Assembly: GCA_020634015.1 (NCBI GenBank)
Contig: JACKCN010000007.1
Span: 1-64,000, forward strand
Direction of reading: 5' to 3'
Length of the DNA stretch: 64,000 nucleotides
From: Candidatus Delongbacteria bacterium
GTDB lineage: Bacteria > CAIWAD01
Shown in pieces: positions 50,947 through 59,586 of the stretch. The position numbers and the translations under genes were made by a program. The first letter of the stretch is position 1. Each line of letters begins with the position of its first letter. Under the pieces are notes generated by a model that saw only the letters and a program-made list of their open reading frames with translations, did no database searches and was not told where the DNA came from.

Positions 50947-52836
50947 CTAGCGCTTGATCCGGATGACTTCGTCCAGCAGGGTATCGGCCGTGGTGATGAT
51001 CTTGGCCGCGGCCTGGTATCCACGCTGGGCCACGATCATCTCGGTGAATTCCCGGGTCAGGTCGGCGTTGGACATTTCCAGATAGCCGGACTGGATCGAG
51101 GTGCTGTTGTTGAGTCCGGCCTGGATCAGACGGGCCTGCCCGCTGGCCCCGTTGGCCACGTAGGCACTCTCGCCCGCGGCGGTCAGGCCCTGCTCGTTGG
51201 CGAAGTCGGCCAGCACCAGTTGGGCCAGCGTGCGGCTGTGCCCATTGGTGAAGGCGCCCACGACGGTGCCGTCTTCCTGGATTTCCAGCTGCTCGAGCAT
51301 GCCCATCGCGAACCCATCCTGGGCGTAGGCCTGGGTGCTGAAGTCTCGCGAACTCTGGGTGATGCCGTTGTTGCTGCCGATGGTGCCGGGGTCCAGCACG
51401 AGAGTCACTTCGGCCGCCCCGCCCGTCGGCAGGAAACTGAGGCCACTGGCTCCGCCATCGTAGGTGAACGTGGCCAGATTGCCCGCGCTGTCAAAGGATA
51501 CGCTGCCGCTGCCGCCCCCACTGATCGTGGCGCCAGCCACATCGGCGTTCCAGAGCCAGGTGTTGTCCTCGGAAGAGCGGGTGAAGGTCACGTCCAGAGG
51601 CCAGGGCGTGCCCAGACTGTCGTACACCGTGATCGAGGTGCTGTGACTCGTGGGCTGGATTTCCAGGCTGAAACTGCCGTCGGTGAACCCGCCACTGGCC
51701 GACTCGATCATCAGGCCGTTGGGCAGCTCCAGCTGGCTCACCGCTCCGCTGCTGCTGCTGGTGACCTCGGTGATCGGTCCCAGGGAAAAGCTCTGGGTCT
51801 GGCCGTCCACGGCCAGAAAACTGCCGCTGGCCATCAGCTCGCCCGTTCCCTGAAGGGACACGGGAGCGCCAAGGGCCGAGTCGAGCGCCGCACCGGTGAT
51901 CTCGAGACTGTTGCCCGCGCCCCAGACCTCGCCCACCAGCTGCAGGGTTCCCGACTGCGTGTTCCAGCCAAAGCCGGGAATCTGGTTTTCCATGCGCGTC
52001 AGCAGGTCCTCGAGGGTCGAGTCCAGGGTCAGCCCGTCCAGACTCACGCTGCGGTCCGAGCTTTCCCCTTCCTGCACGCGCAGGCTGGTCAGCTGGTCCA
52101 GCAGACTGGAGTCGCTGATCCAGGTGCTCAGAGGAGACTGCAGATCCGCGGTGGTCCGGGTGGTATCCTGGAGGCCCTGGCTGATCGTGTTGACCACGGT
52201 CACATCCAGGCTGCCACCCACACCGGCGGTGGTGGTGCCACTCACCGAACTGGCGTTGGCCGTGTTGCCCGCCAGCAGCGAGGCGGTGGACTGGCTGGCA
52301 TCGGCGTCCAGATTGCTGCGGAACATCACGCGACCGGTGGCCTGGGGTTCTTCCTTCATGCCCAGTGGCAATGTGATCGCCCCGTAATCGGCCAGCGGGC
52401 CGAAATTGCCCGAGGCATCGGCCATCAGGCCCATCACCGAATTGCCGCCCGCATCCACCAGCGTGCCCAGGGCATTGAAGACGAAGGCGCCGTTGCGCGT
52501 GTACATGGTGCGCCCGTTGTCTTCGGTCATGAAGTAGCCCCGCCCCATCAGGGCCAGGTCGGTGACCTGCCCGGTCAGTTCCAGGCTGCCCTGTTCGTGG
52601 ATCCGGTCGATCGAGCCCACGCTGGAGCCCAGACCCACCTGCAGCGGATTGCGGCCCTGGCTGGCATCCGAGGGGCCGGTGGCGTCCCGCAGGGTCTGGG
52701 AGAAACTGTCCTGCAGATTCACCCGACTGCGCTTGAAGCCCGTCGTGTTGGCGTTGGCCACGTTGTTGCCCACCACTTCCAGCTTGGTCTGCTGGTTGCG
52801 CAAGCCGGCGACTCCCGTGTACAAAGATCTCAGCAT
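50947..52836 (-). CDS. flgE: Flagellar hook protein FlgE
   Basis: 629 residues with GAGGTGA upstream. The N-terminal rod/hook motif (MLRSLYTGVAGLRNQQTKLEVVGNNVANANTTGFK) and C-terminal FlgE motif (ADLTREFTEMIVAQRGYQAAAKIITTADTLLDEVIRIKR) pair as coiled D0 helices. The FlgE central signature DLALMGRGYFMTEDNG is present, and a large Ser/Gly-rich insert forms the outer hook domains, longer than in E. coli. Polymerises into the hook outside the cell. Last gene of the flgB-flgE block, 54 bases after flgD. Confidence 0.95.
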   Translation of the reverse strand: MLRSLYTGVAGLRNQQTKLEVVGNNVANANTTGFKRSRVNLQDSFSQTLRDATGPSDASQGRNPLQVGLGSSVGSIDRIHEQGSLELTGQVTDLALMGRGYFMTEDNGRTMYTRNGAFVFNALGTLVDAGGNSVMGLMADASGNFGPLADYGAITLPLGMKEEPQATGRVMFRSNLDADASQSTASLLAGNTANASSVSGTTTAGVGGSLDVTVVNTISQGLQDTTRTTADLQSPLSTWISDSSLLDQLTSLRVQEGESSDRSVSLDGLTLDSTLEDLLTRMENQIPGFGWNTQSGTLQLVGEVWGAGNSLEITGAALDSALGAPVSLQGTGELMASGSFLAVDGQTQSFSLGPITEVTSSSSGAVSQLELPNGLMIESASGGFTDGSFSLEIQPTSHSTSITVYDSLGTPWPLDVTFTRSSEDNTWLWNADVAGATISGGGSGSVSFDSAGNLATFTYDGGASGLSFLPTGGAAEVTLVLDPGTIGSNNGITQSSRDFSTQAYAQDGFAMGMLEQLEIQEDGTVVGAFTNGHSRTLAQLVLADFANEQGLTAAGESAYVANGASGQARLIQAGLNNSTSIQSGYLEMSNADLTREFTEMIVAQRGYQAAAKIITTADTLLDEVIRIKR

Positions 52837-52890
52837 GGTTCACCTCACCGTTGGCGGCCCCGGCAGGCGGGACCGCAATCCTGTCACACT

Positions 52891-53655
52891 CTAGATGTTC
52901 TGACGCAAGCGATCGCCGGCACTGTTTCCGGGCACGACCACGAAGGGATCCTCGGGATCCGGACCGGGCTCCACCCCGGCATCTCCACCGGTCTCGCGCA
53001 CTTCGCTGACCTGGGAGAGACTCAGTTCCATGCCGTCCAGCACCAGCCAGGCGATGCCGTCACGGAAACGCACACTGTCCACGGGAGCCACGATCAGGGC
53101 CCGCGCGGACAGGCTGGCTCCGGCGGTGTCCTCGCCCTCGATGCGGACGTGATAGGTCCCGTCGGGCAGGGTCCGGCCGTTGGCGTCCTTGCCGTCCCAG
53201 GCAATCTCTTCGGCGGGATCGTCCACCTCGAGCACGCGCACCACGCGTCCATCCTCGTCCGTGATGCTCAGGCTGAGGTGGCTGGGGGGCGAGGAAGCTT
53301 CCCAGTGGATCACGGTTCCGGAACCATCCAGGCGCACGCGGTCGTCCACGGCCACCACGGTCTGACCAATCAGGCCCGCAGCCATGTTGCTCTGCAGGGC
53401 ACCGGCCACGGCCATGTCCTGCTCGAGGCCGTTCTGCAGGCTGGCGTTCATGTTCTCCAGCTGCTCCAGGCTGCTGAACTGGGCCAGCTGGCTCGAGAAC
53501 TGCTGGTTGTCCACCGGATTCAGCGGGTCCTGATTGGCCAGCTGGGTCACCAGCAGACGCAGGAAGTCGTCCTTGCCCAGGGCCGACGCGCTGCCCGTGC
53601 CGCTGTCGAGTCGGCTGCCCGTGGTGGCGTACCCGGTGGGGGAAATGGTGCTCAT
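52891..53655 (-). CDS. flgD: Flagellar hook-capping protein FlgD
   Basis: 254 residues. The N-terminal capping motif LGKDDFLRLLVTQLANQDPLNPVDNQQFSSQLAQFSSLEQLENM is nearly canonical. The C-terminal half has the FlgD Ig/tudor-like fold (about 95-215), including WDGKDANGRTLPDGTYHVRI, the same motif family as the surface sorting domains elsewhere in the window. A Pro/Asp tail ends the protein. Guides hook polymerisation and is then shed. Four-base overlap with fliK. Confidence 0.95.
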   Translation of the reverse strand: MSTISPTGYATTGSRLDSGTGSASALGKDDFLRLLVTQLANQDPLNPVDNQQFSSQLAQFSSLEQLENMNASLQNGLEQDMAVAGALQSNMAAGLIGQTVVAVDDRVRLDGSGTVIHWEASSPPSHLSLSITDEDGRVVRVLEVDDPAEEIAWDGKDANGRTLPDGTYHVRIEGEDTAGASLSARALIVAPVDSVRFRDGIAWLVLDGMELSLSQVSEVRETGGDAGVEPGPDPEDPFVVVPGNSAGDRLRQNI

Positions 53656-54728
53656 GGGGTCTCCTCCCGTTGCTGGGCCGCCAGGGTTTCCTGGAAGGCC
53701 GATTCCATGCGGTCGCGCGCCAGCTGCCAGCCTGACTGGCGTGGATCACGCCCGGGTTGCCGTCCCTGGGACTGGCCGTCCCGGTTGTCCGGGTTGGCCT
53801 GTTCGTGACGGGTTTCGCCGCTGGAGAGCAGGTCCACCTTGTCCAGGCGGATTCCGCTGGCTGCCAGCTGGTCCTTCAGTTCGCCCAGAGCCTGCTCGAT
53901 GCGGCGCCGGGGTTCCGGGTGCTCCACCAGAATCCGGATCTGGACTCCGCCATCGCGCTGCTCCAGACTCAGCTGCAGAGTGCCCAGTTCGGGCGGTTTG
54001 AGCTGGATCAGGGCTTCGCTCTTCTCCTTGCCTTCGCCCACCAGAAAGCGGATCTGGCCGCAGAGCGTATCCAGCAGGCCGCGCAGGTCACGCACTTCCA
54101 TGCGTGAGTCGCCGGCCTCGGCCACCAGAGCCTTGAAACTTGCCGCAGAGCGCACACCCGTGTCAGCGACGGCGTTCCCCGCAAGTGCTCCAGGTACCGG
54201 TACGTCGGGAATCTCGACCCGCGGGGCGGCCGGGACTCGCCGGGTCTGGACCATTCCCGGCAGTTTCAGCGCCGGGACCGTCGGGGTCACCTTCTGGCTC
54301 ACGCTTCCTGCGTGTGCCAGTCGGGAAGCCAGGCCGGCGGCTTCGGTTCGCCCCAGCAGACTGGTTTCGGGCAGGCGGAACAGCAGGGCTCCCCGCCGCT
54401 GGGGCAGCAGGATCAGGGGAATCGTCCTGCCTTCGGGCAGGCGAAATCCGCTGCCCTGGCGGGCCAGCGCGGCCCGCGCGGAGGGGCCTTCGGGTTTCCT
54501 GCGATCGGCGGCGGCCTTGCTGGCGGCGCGTGCTTCCTCGATACCGGTCGTGGCATGGGGCTGTGGCACGGCGGGCGAGTTCAGCAGTCCGGCCAGCTGC
54601 TGGGCGAAGCTGGCGGCCACGGTCTGGGTGCCATCCGGGTTCTCGGCCTGAGCGTTGCCGCCGCTCTTCAGGGGAGCCTCGGTCATGCTGGCCTGCCCAC
54701 CGGCGGGGATCACGGGAAGTCCGATCAT
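53652..54728 (-). CDS. fliK: Flagellar hook-length control protein FliK
   Basis: 358 residues, mostly low-complexity and variable, as is normal for FliK, but with a recognisable C-terminal Flg_hook domain (about 230-320: LIQLKPPELGTLQLSLEQRDGGVQIRILVEHPEPRRRIEQALGELKDQLAASG). It acts as the molecular ruler and switches export specificity via FlhB. Flanked by four-base overlaps with the MotE-like gene and flgD. Confidence 0.88.
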   Translation of the reverse strand: MIGLPVIPAGGQASMTEAPLKSGGNAQAENPDGTQTVAASFAQQLAGLLNSPAVPQPHATTGIEEARAASKAAADRRKPEGPSARAALARQGSGFRLPEGRTIPLILLPQRRGALLFRLPETSLLGRTEAAGLASRLAHAGSVSQKVTPTVPALKLPGMVQTRRVPAAPRVEIPDVPVPGALAGNAVADTGVRSAASFKALVAEAGDSRMEVRDLRGLLDTLCGQIRFLVGEGKEKSEALIQLKPPELGTLQLSLEQRDGGVQIRILVEHPEPRRRIEQALGELKDQLAASGIRLDKVDLLSSGETRHEQANPDNRDGQSQGRQPGRDPRQSGWQLARDRMESAFQETLAAQQREETP

Positions 54729-55411
54729 CGCCGCTGGCCCGCCTGTTTGAGAGTGGCGCGTTCGCGAATCAGCCGGGCGATTTCCGCCGCCTTTTCCGGG
54801 GGCATGGCCGCCAGAATCTTGGCGGCCGTGCGCTCCTCGATGCTCAGCAGGATTCCGGCCACCGCCGCGTTGTCCATCTTCAGCATCACGGGCGCGGCCT
54901 TGGCGGGCTGCATGGATCCGAAGACCCGGGAGAGACGCTCCAGGTCCTGGTCCTTCAGGTCCACCTTGCGGTCGTCCATGGTGCCCAGCTCGGCCTGGAG
55001 CTGCTGCAGGCGCGTGGTGAGAGCCTCGGTGGAATCCTTGAGGATCGCCACTTCCTCGTTCTTCTCGAGCACGTGATCCACCAGCTCGTCCACCACGATG
55101 CTCAGGCTGTCCTGGAGCAGGCTGTCGACCACGGCCACCGTGTCGGCGACCAGTTCTTCCTGGACCTGGGCCAGAGGCACCGTGACCTGGCTGCGCACAT
55201 TGCGGAAGTAGAAGAACATGCCCGTGTTGACAATGGCCATCGAGAGCAGGAAACCAGCCACGATCAGGAGCGTGGTCTTGCGTTTGCCCTTGCCTTCGGC
55301 CTTCGCGGACTCGTCACCCGCCGGGTTCTCGTCACCGGGCTTGCCGCCCTTGCCCGGATTCAGGCCGTCGGGCTCGCTGTCCTTGTCCGGCTTCTTTGAC
55401 GCCTTGGCCAT
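54725..55411 (-). CDS. MotE-like membrane coiled-coil protein (MgtE-N-like C-terminus), first of two
   Basis: 228 residues with GAGGAG upstream. A charged cytoplasmic N-terminus (about 1-43) precedes one membrane helix (KTTLLIVAGFLLSMAIVNTGMFFYF), a long coiled coil (about 75-150), and a C-terminal domain of FliG/MgtE-N type (ERLSRVFGSMQPAKAAPVMLKMDN, AGILLSIEERTAAKILAAMPPEKAAEIARLIR). This is the architecture of MotE, a periplasmic chaperone for the stator linker protein MotC, found in several phyla. Its partner here is unclear; MotC was not seen. Lies between a second such protein and fliK, overlapping fliK by four bases. Confidence 0.75.
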   Translation of the reverse strand: MAKASKKPDKDSEPDGLNPGKGGKPGDENPAGDESAKAEGKGKRKTTLLIVAGFLLSMAIVNTGMFFYFRNVRSQVTVPLAQVQEELVADTVAVVDSLLQDSLSIVVDELVDHVLEKNEEVAILKDSTEALTTRLQQLQAELGTMDDRKVDLKDQDLERLSRVFGSMQPAKAAPVMLKMDNAAVAGILLSIEERTAAKILAAMPPEKAAEIARLIRERATLKQAGQRR

Positions 55412-55453
55412 GATTGCTCCTCATCAGACTTGTCCGCCGGGCGGACCCGCGGT

Positions 55454-55996
55454 CTACGATCCCGGGGTGAAACGGGAGGCCATTTCCCTGGGCAGTGAAT
55501 CCAGCAGGGCACGCCGCTGCCGGGGTTCCAACCTGCCCAGGACACGGGCTCCTTCCTGCGTTCCCAGCCGTTCCAGCATCCGGGCCGCTCCACGACTGGG
55601 CAGGTGACGCAGGGTCGAGGCCAGCAGGTCCAGATCTTCGTCGGCCAGCACGCGTACACGCGCCGGTGTGGTATCCACCGCCTCGGGCAGGCGACGGGCC
55701 GCGCCGCGTCCCAGACTGTCTTCCCGCGTCTGCTGCTCGCGCCGTGCGCTCAGCCGTTCCTGCACACGCTGGGCGATCTCGCGGTGCAGCGAATCGGCCA
55801 GCAGGGAATCACGACGCATGTGCGCCAGACTGTCCGCCGGTTGACGCAGGCGCGCCAGAGGTTCCTCGAAGCGCGTGCGGAAATCCTCTCGGTACCACCA
55901 GTACCCGGCCGCGGCCAACGCGCCCGCGAGCAGAAAGGCCAACAGGGCGGGCAACACGCTGCCCCGGCTGCCGCCGTCAGGTTCAGCGCTGCTCAT
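55454..55996 (-). CDS. Second MotE-like membrane coiled-coil protein
   Basis: 180 residues from the ATG at 55996, which lies inside the end of fliJ (14-base overlap). One N-terminal membrane helix (SVLPALLAFLLAGALAAAGYWW), an arginine-rich coiled coil (about 40-105), then a helical C-terminal domain of MgtE-N/FliG-like rhythm (DEDLDLLASTLRHLPSRGAARMLERLGTQEGARVLGRLEPRQRRALLDSLP). Weaker match to MotE than its neighbour. Its position directly after fliJ is the usual place for MotE/YlxF-type genes. Possibly a heterodimer partner of the next gene product. Confidence 0.65.
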   Translation of the reverse strand: MSSAEPDGGSRGSVLPALLAFLLAGALAAAGYWWYREDFRTRFEEPLARLRQPADSLAHMRRDSLLADSLHREIAQRVQERLSARREQQTREDSLGRGAARRLPEAVDTTPARVRVLADEDLDLLASTLRHLPSRGAARMLERLGTQEGARVLGRLEPRQRRALLDSLPREMASRFTPGS

Positions 55997-56459
55997 GGTC
56001 TTCCCCGGGTGTGGCCCGCTTGCGGCGCCACCAGAGCCTGCCACCGGTTTCATCCAGTTCGCCCTGCTCGAGGCGCTTTTCCTCGAAGGCGCGGTCTTCC
56101 TGCCAGTTCTCCTCCAGCCGGTCGAGCACACGACGCTCCTTGAGCGCCTCCAGCAACCGCTCGCGCGCCACCCGCAGCCGTGGTTCCAGCTCCACCAGAC
56201 GGCGATTGCGCAGGGCCAGCACACTCTCCTGACGGGTGAGATACCCCGACAGCAGGGACCAGCGTGAGACCTGAAGCCCCTGCTCCAGCTCCTGTCCCAG
56301 TTGTTCACGTGCCTCTTCCAGATGCCCGCGTGCCTCTTCCAGTGCCTGGATCCGCAAGCGCTGCTCGCCCAGTTCGCGGGCCAGTTCCTGGCGTCTGCGT
56401 TCTTCCAGGCGGGTTTTCAGGGCCTGCAGCCGGGCCAGTCGGAAACGAGTGGAACTCAT
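55983..56459 (-). CDS. fliJ: Flagellar export chaperone FliJ
   Basis: 158 residues from the ATG at 56459, which overlaps the fliI stop (ATGA); the longer frame upstream is inside fliI. The whole protein is a charged antiparallel coiled coil (FRLARLQALKTRLEERRRQELARELG, then a long RLRVARERLLEALKERRVLDRLEENW stretch), the FliJ pattern. It links the FliI ATPase to the FlhA gate. Recognition rests on coiled-coil character plus its position after fliI. Confidence 0.85.
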   Translation of the reverse strand: MSSTRFRLARLQALKTRLEERRRQELARELGEQRLRIQALEEARGHLEEAREQLGQELEQGLQVSRWSLLSGYLTRQESVLALRNRRLVELEPRLRVARERLLEALKERRVLDRLEENWQEDRAFEEKRLEQGELDETGGRLWWRRKRATPGEDHEQR

Positions 56460-57772
56460 GCCAGGGCCGCTTCCAGTTGCTCGAGCGTCGTCTCGAACCC
56501 ACAACCGTCGGCGACGGCCTGGGCCAGAAAGGCCTCGATGCGGGGCATGCGGGCCAGCGCGCCATCGATCTCGGCGCTGCTGCCTTTCTGGTAGGCGCCC
56601 ACCTGCACCAGATCGAGGGCATCCTCGTGTACGGCCAGATCCTTCAGCAGCTTGCGCGCCAGTTGCTTCTGCGTGTGTGAGGCCAGCACACTCATCAGGC
56701 GGCTGATGCTGGCCAGACAATCGATTGCCGGATAGCGGCCGCGGTCGGCCAGCTTGCGCGAGAGCACGATGTGCCCGTCGAGAATGCTGCGTGCGGCATC
56801 GGCAATCGGATCCATCAGGTCATCGCCATCCACGAGCACCGTGTAGAAGGCCGTGATGCTGCCCGCATCGGAGGTGCCCGCCCGTTCCAGCAGGGTTGGC
56901 AGGAGAGTGAATACCGAGGGTGTATACCCCTTGCTGGTGGGGGGTTCGCCCGCCGAGAGGCCGATCTCGCGCTGGGCCATGGCCACCCGGGTCAGGCTGT
57001 CCATCATCAGCAGCACGTCCAGACCCCGGTCGCGGAAACTCTCGGCCACCGCGGTGGCCAGCAGGGCCGCCCGCTTCTTCTGGAGGGGCGAGCGGTCGCT
57101 GGTGACCGCAATCACCACCGAGCGCGCCAGGCCCTCGGGACCCAGTTCTTCCTCAATGAACTCCCGCACCTCGCGCCCGCGCTCGCCCACCAGGGCGATC
57201 ACGCTCAGGTCGGCGTTCGTGTTGCGCGCGATCATGCCCAGCAGGGTGGACTTGCCCACACCCGAGCCAGCGAAGATGCCCACGCGCTGCCCGCGTCCGC
57301 AGGTCAGCAGGCCGTCGATGGCCCGCACACCCGTGGTCAGGCGTTCGCGGATCCGGGGCCGGGCCAGCGGCGAGGGCGGTTCCCGATGCAGGGGGGCCTG
57401 GCCATTGACCAGCAGCGGCCCCAGCCCGTCGATGGGACGGCCCAGCTCGTCGATCACGCGGCCCCGCAATCCGTCGCCACAGGGCACGGTCGGACTCTGG
57501 GGACTCAGGCGCACCCGGTCCCCCGGGGTGATGCCCGTCAGTTCGCCCAGCGGCATCAGCAGAGTGGTGGCCCCTCGAAAGCCCACGATCTCGGCCTGCA
57601 TGTCCTGGCGTCCCGCGCGCGAGCATTCGATGCGGCAGGAATCTCCCAGCGACCCGGCAGGACCGCGGCTCTCCACCAGGATGCCCGTGACGCGGTCGAC
57701 GATGCCATGCACGGGCCAGGGTGCCCGCAGGGTCGCGCGGCTCAGCAGACGTGTGCTGGTGGCGGCGTTCAT
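56456..57772 (-). CDS. fliI: Flagellum-specific ATPase FliI
   Basis: 438 residues from the ATG at 57772, overlapping the fliH stop. F1-ATPase beta-like: Walker A GIFAGSGVGKSTLLGM (~residue 165), catalytic Glu region ALVGERGREVREFIEE, Walker B LDVLLMMDSLTRVA, and the FliI signature GEPPTSKGYTPSVFTLLPTLLERAG. Hexameric ATPase that energises and unfolds export substrates at the base of the flagellum. Confidence 0.96.
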   Translation of the reverse strand: MNAATSTRLLSRATLRAPWPVHGIVDRVTGILVESRGPAGSLGDSCRIECSRAGRQDMQAEIVGFRGATTLLMPLGELTGITPGDRVRLSPQSPTVPCGDGLRGRVIDELGRPIDGLGPLLVNGQAPLHREPPSPLARPRIRERLTTGVRAIDGLLTCGRGQRVGIFAGSGVGKSTLLGMIARNTNADLSVIALVGERGREVREFIEEELGPEGLARSVVIAVTSDRSPLQKKRAALLATAVAESFRDRGLDVLLMMDSLTRVAMAQREIGLSAGEPPTSKGYTPSVFTLLPTLLERAGTSDAGSITAFYTVLVDGDDLMDPIADAARSILDGHIVLSRKLADRGRYPAIDCLASISRLMSVLASHTQKQLARKLLKDLAVHEDALDLVQVGAYQKGSSAEIDGALARMPRIEAFLAQAVADGCGFETTLEQLEAALA

Positions 57773-58554
57773 GGCTGCTCTCCCGAGGGGGGCAGCTGGG
57801 GCAGCTGGGGCAGCTCGGCTTCGCTCAGCTCTTCGGCGTCCAGCGCTTCCAGCAGCACCTGCTCCAGTTCCTCCAGCATCTCGCCGGGCACGGCTTCCAC
57901 CAGGCCACGAGCCAGTTCCAGACGGCAACTGCCCCGAGGCACTTCGGGGCTGGCCAACCATTCGATGCGCCCGCCCAGATCCCGCTGCAGGGCCGCCAGA
58001 CCTTCGTCCTTGAGCAGCAGCTGGCGATCTTCGGGATGCAGGCGGAAACGGTAAGTGCTCTCGCCCACCCAGTAGTCCAGCAGGCGGCGGATCTGGCCCT
58101 TGAGCGCCTCTCCGGGCAAGCCGGGTTCGCGGCCCAGCACGCGCCCGGCCATCCAGCGGGCGAAGCGCAGCAGTTCGCGATCGGCATCACGCTGCTGATG
58201 GCGACCGCGCTCGCGCATTTCCGCCTCCAGGGTCTGCAGCAGAGTGAACTGGGCCAGCAGTTCCTGGCGGGCTTCCGCGCGCCCCGACTCGCGTCCCTGC
58301 TCGAAGGATGAATCCTGAGCGGACTTGAGATCGTTGGAGAATTCCCCATAAAGGTCAACGATTTGCGAACGAAGGGCATCGCGCTCGGCCTGCAGGCTGG
58401 CGATGCGTCGACGGTACACCAGCAGGGCGATGTCCTCGCGACGCCGCCGCTCGTCGCGCTGGCTGAAGTCGGCCTGTTCCTGACGGTTGGCGGTGTCCAG
58501 CCAGACAGGGGAGCCGGCAATCGTCTGTTCGGATGAGAGCAGGGGTGTCGTCAT
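57769..58554 (-). CDS. fliH: Flagellar assembly protein FliH
   Basis: 261 residues. An Arg/Glu-rich N-terminal region and central coiled coil (about 35-130) are followed by a C-terminal V-ATPase subunit E-like domain (FARWMAGRVLGREP, YRFRLHPEDRQLL, CRLELARGLVEAVPGEMLEELEQVLLEALD). It tethers FliI to the C-ring and restrains its ATPase. Low sequence conservation is normal; the call depends partly on its place between fliG and fliI. Confidence 0.88.
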   Translation of the reverse strand: MTTPLLSSEQTIAGSPVWLDTANRQEQADFSQRDERRRREDIALLVYRRRIASLQAERDALRSQIVDLYGEFSNDLKSAQDSSFEQGRESGRAEARQELLAQFTLLQTLEAEMRERGRHQQRDADRELLRFARWMAGRVLGREPGLPGEALKGQIRRLLDYWVGESTYRFRLHPEDRQLLLKDEGLAALQRDLGGRIEWLASPEVPRGSCRLELARGLVEAVPGEMLEELEQVLLEALDAEELSEAELPQLPQLPPSGEQP

Positions 58555-58557
58555 GGA

Positions 58558-59583
58558 TCAGACCATCATGTCGCTGCCACCGGAGTCGCCCAGTGTCAGC
58601 TGACCTTCTTCTTCCATGCGCCTCACCACCTCGATGATGCGCTGCTGCACTTCCTCCACCTCCCGCAGGCGCACCGGCGGCATGTATTCCAGTTCTTCGC
58701 GGATCATTTCCGCCGCACGGCTCGAGATGTTGCTGAGCAGCTTGTTGCCCAGTTCGTTCGAGCAGGCCTTGAGGGCCATGGTCAGATCCTTGTTGTCCAC
58801 TTCCTTGAGCAGCTTCTGGATGCTGCGGTCGTCCAGGCTGATCAGGTCCTCGAAGGTGAACATCAGGTTCTTGATCTCGCTGGAGAGGCTCGGGTCCACC
58901 TGCGACAGGCCGGCCAGCACGGTCTTTTCCACCGTGTTGCCCGAGTAGTTCAGAATCTCGGCGGCGGCCTTGACACCACCCAGCTTGCTGGCGGCCTTGC
59001 TGAAGTCGATGTTGCGTTCCAGCACGCGCTCGACGCTCTGGATGGTGTCGGGGCTGACGCGCTCCATGCGGGCGAAACGCAGCACCACTTCCTGCTGCAC
59101 CTCGGCCGGCAGGTTGCTGAGAATGTCCGCCGCCTGGGTGGGGGCCAGCTGGGTCATCACCAGGGCGATGGTCTGGGGGTGTTCGCGCTGCAGGAAACTG
59201 AGCAGCTGGGACGGATCCACATCCTTCAAGACATTGAACCCCTTGATCTGCAGGCTGGCCTTGACACGCTTGATGACTTCGATCGCGCGGGTTTCGCCCA
59301 GGGCCTCCTGCAGGACCGACTGGGCGTAGCTGATGCCACCTTCGGAAATGAAATCGGTGGCCATGACCATGTCGTGAAAGTCCAGCAGCGATGAATTGAG
59401 CACTTCCACGCGCACGTTGCTGAGCTGGATGATCTGGGAGACGATGGCCTCCACGTCGGAATTGTCGAGAAACTTCAGGATCTCACTCGCCGCCTCGGTG
59501 CCGACGGTGATCATGAAGGCGGCCACCCGCTGCAGGGAGGTCAGCGACTCGTACTCTTCCTGGACATTGCGTTCAATCGTCAT
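58558..59583 (-). CDS. fliG: Flagellar switch protein FliG
   Basis: 341 residues. The N-terminal (LTSLQRVAAFMITVGTEAASEILKFL), middle (EHPQTIALVMTQLAPTQAADILSNLP) and C-terminal (LMFTFEDLISLDDRSIQKLLKEVDNKDLTMALKACSNELGNKLLSNISSRAAEMIREELEYMPPVRLREVEEVQ) armadillo-like domains are all present. The charged C-terminal helix contains the residues that contact MotA and generate torque. The 3-base gap to fliF suggests coupling. Confidence 0.96.
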   Translation of the reverse strand: MTIERNVQEEYESLTSLQRVAAFMITVGTEAASEILKFLDNSDVEAIVSQIIQLSNVRVEVLNSSLLDFHDMVMATDFISEGGISYAQSVLQEALGETRAIEVIKRVKASLQIKGFNVLKDVDPSQLLSFLQREHPQTIALVMTQLAPTQAADILSNLPAEVQQEVVLRFARMERVSPDTIQSVERVLERNIDFSKAASKLGGVKAAAEILNYSGNTVEKTVLAGLSQVDPSLSSEIKNLMFTFEDLISLDDRSIQKLLKEVDNKDLTMALKACSNELGNKLLSNISSRAAEMIREELEYMPPVRLREVEEVQQRIIEVVRRMEEEGQLTLGDSGGSDMMV

Positions 59584-59586
59584 CTC

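Noticed and set aside
47879..53808. Very long plus-strand ORFs (900-1050 codons) opposite fliM-flgD
   Set aside because: Mirror frames of high-GC genes; composition is His/Gln/Gly-rich without any domain, while the minus strand carries unmistakable flagellar genes.
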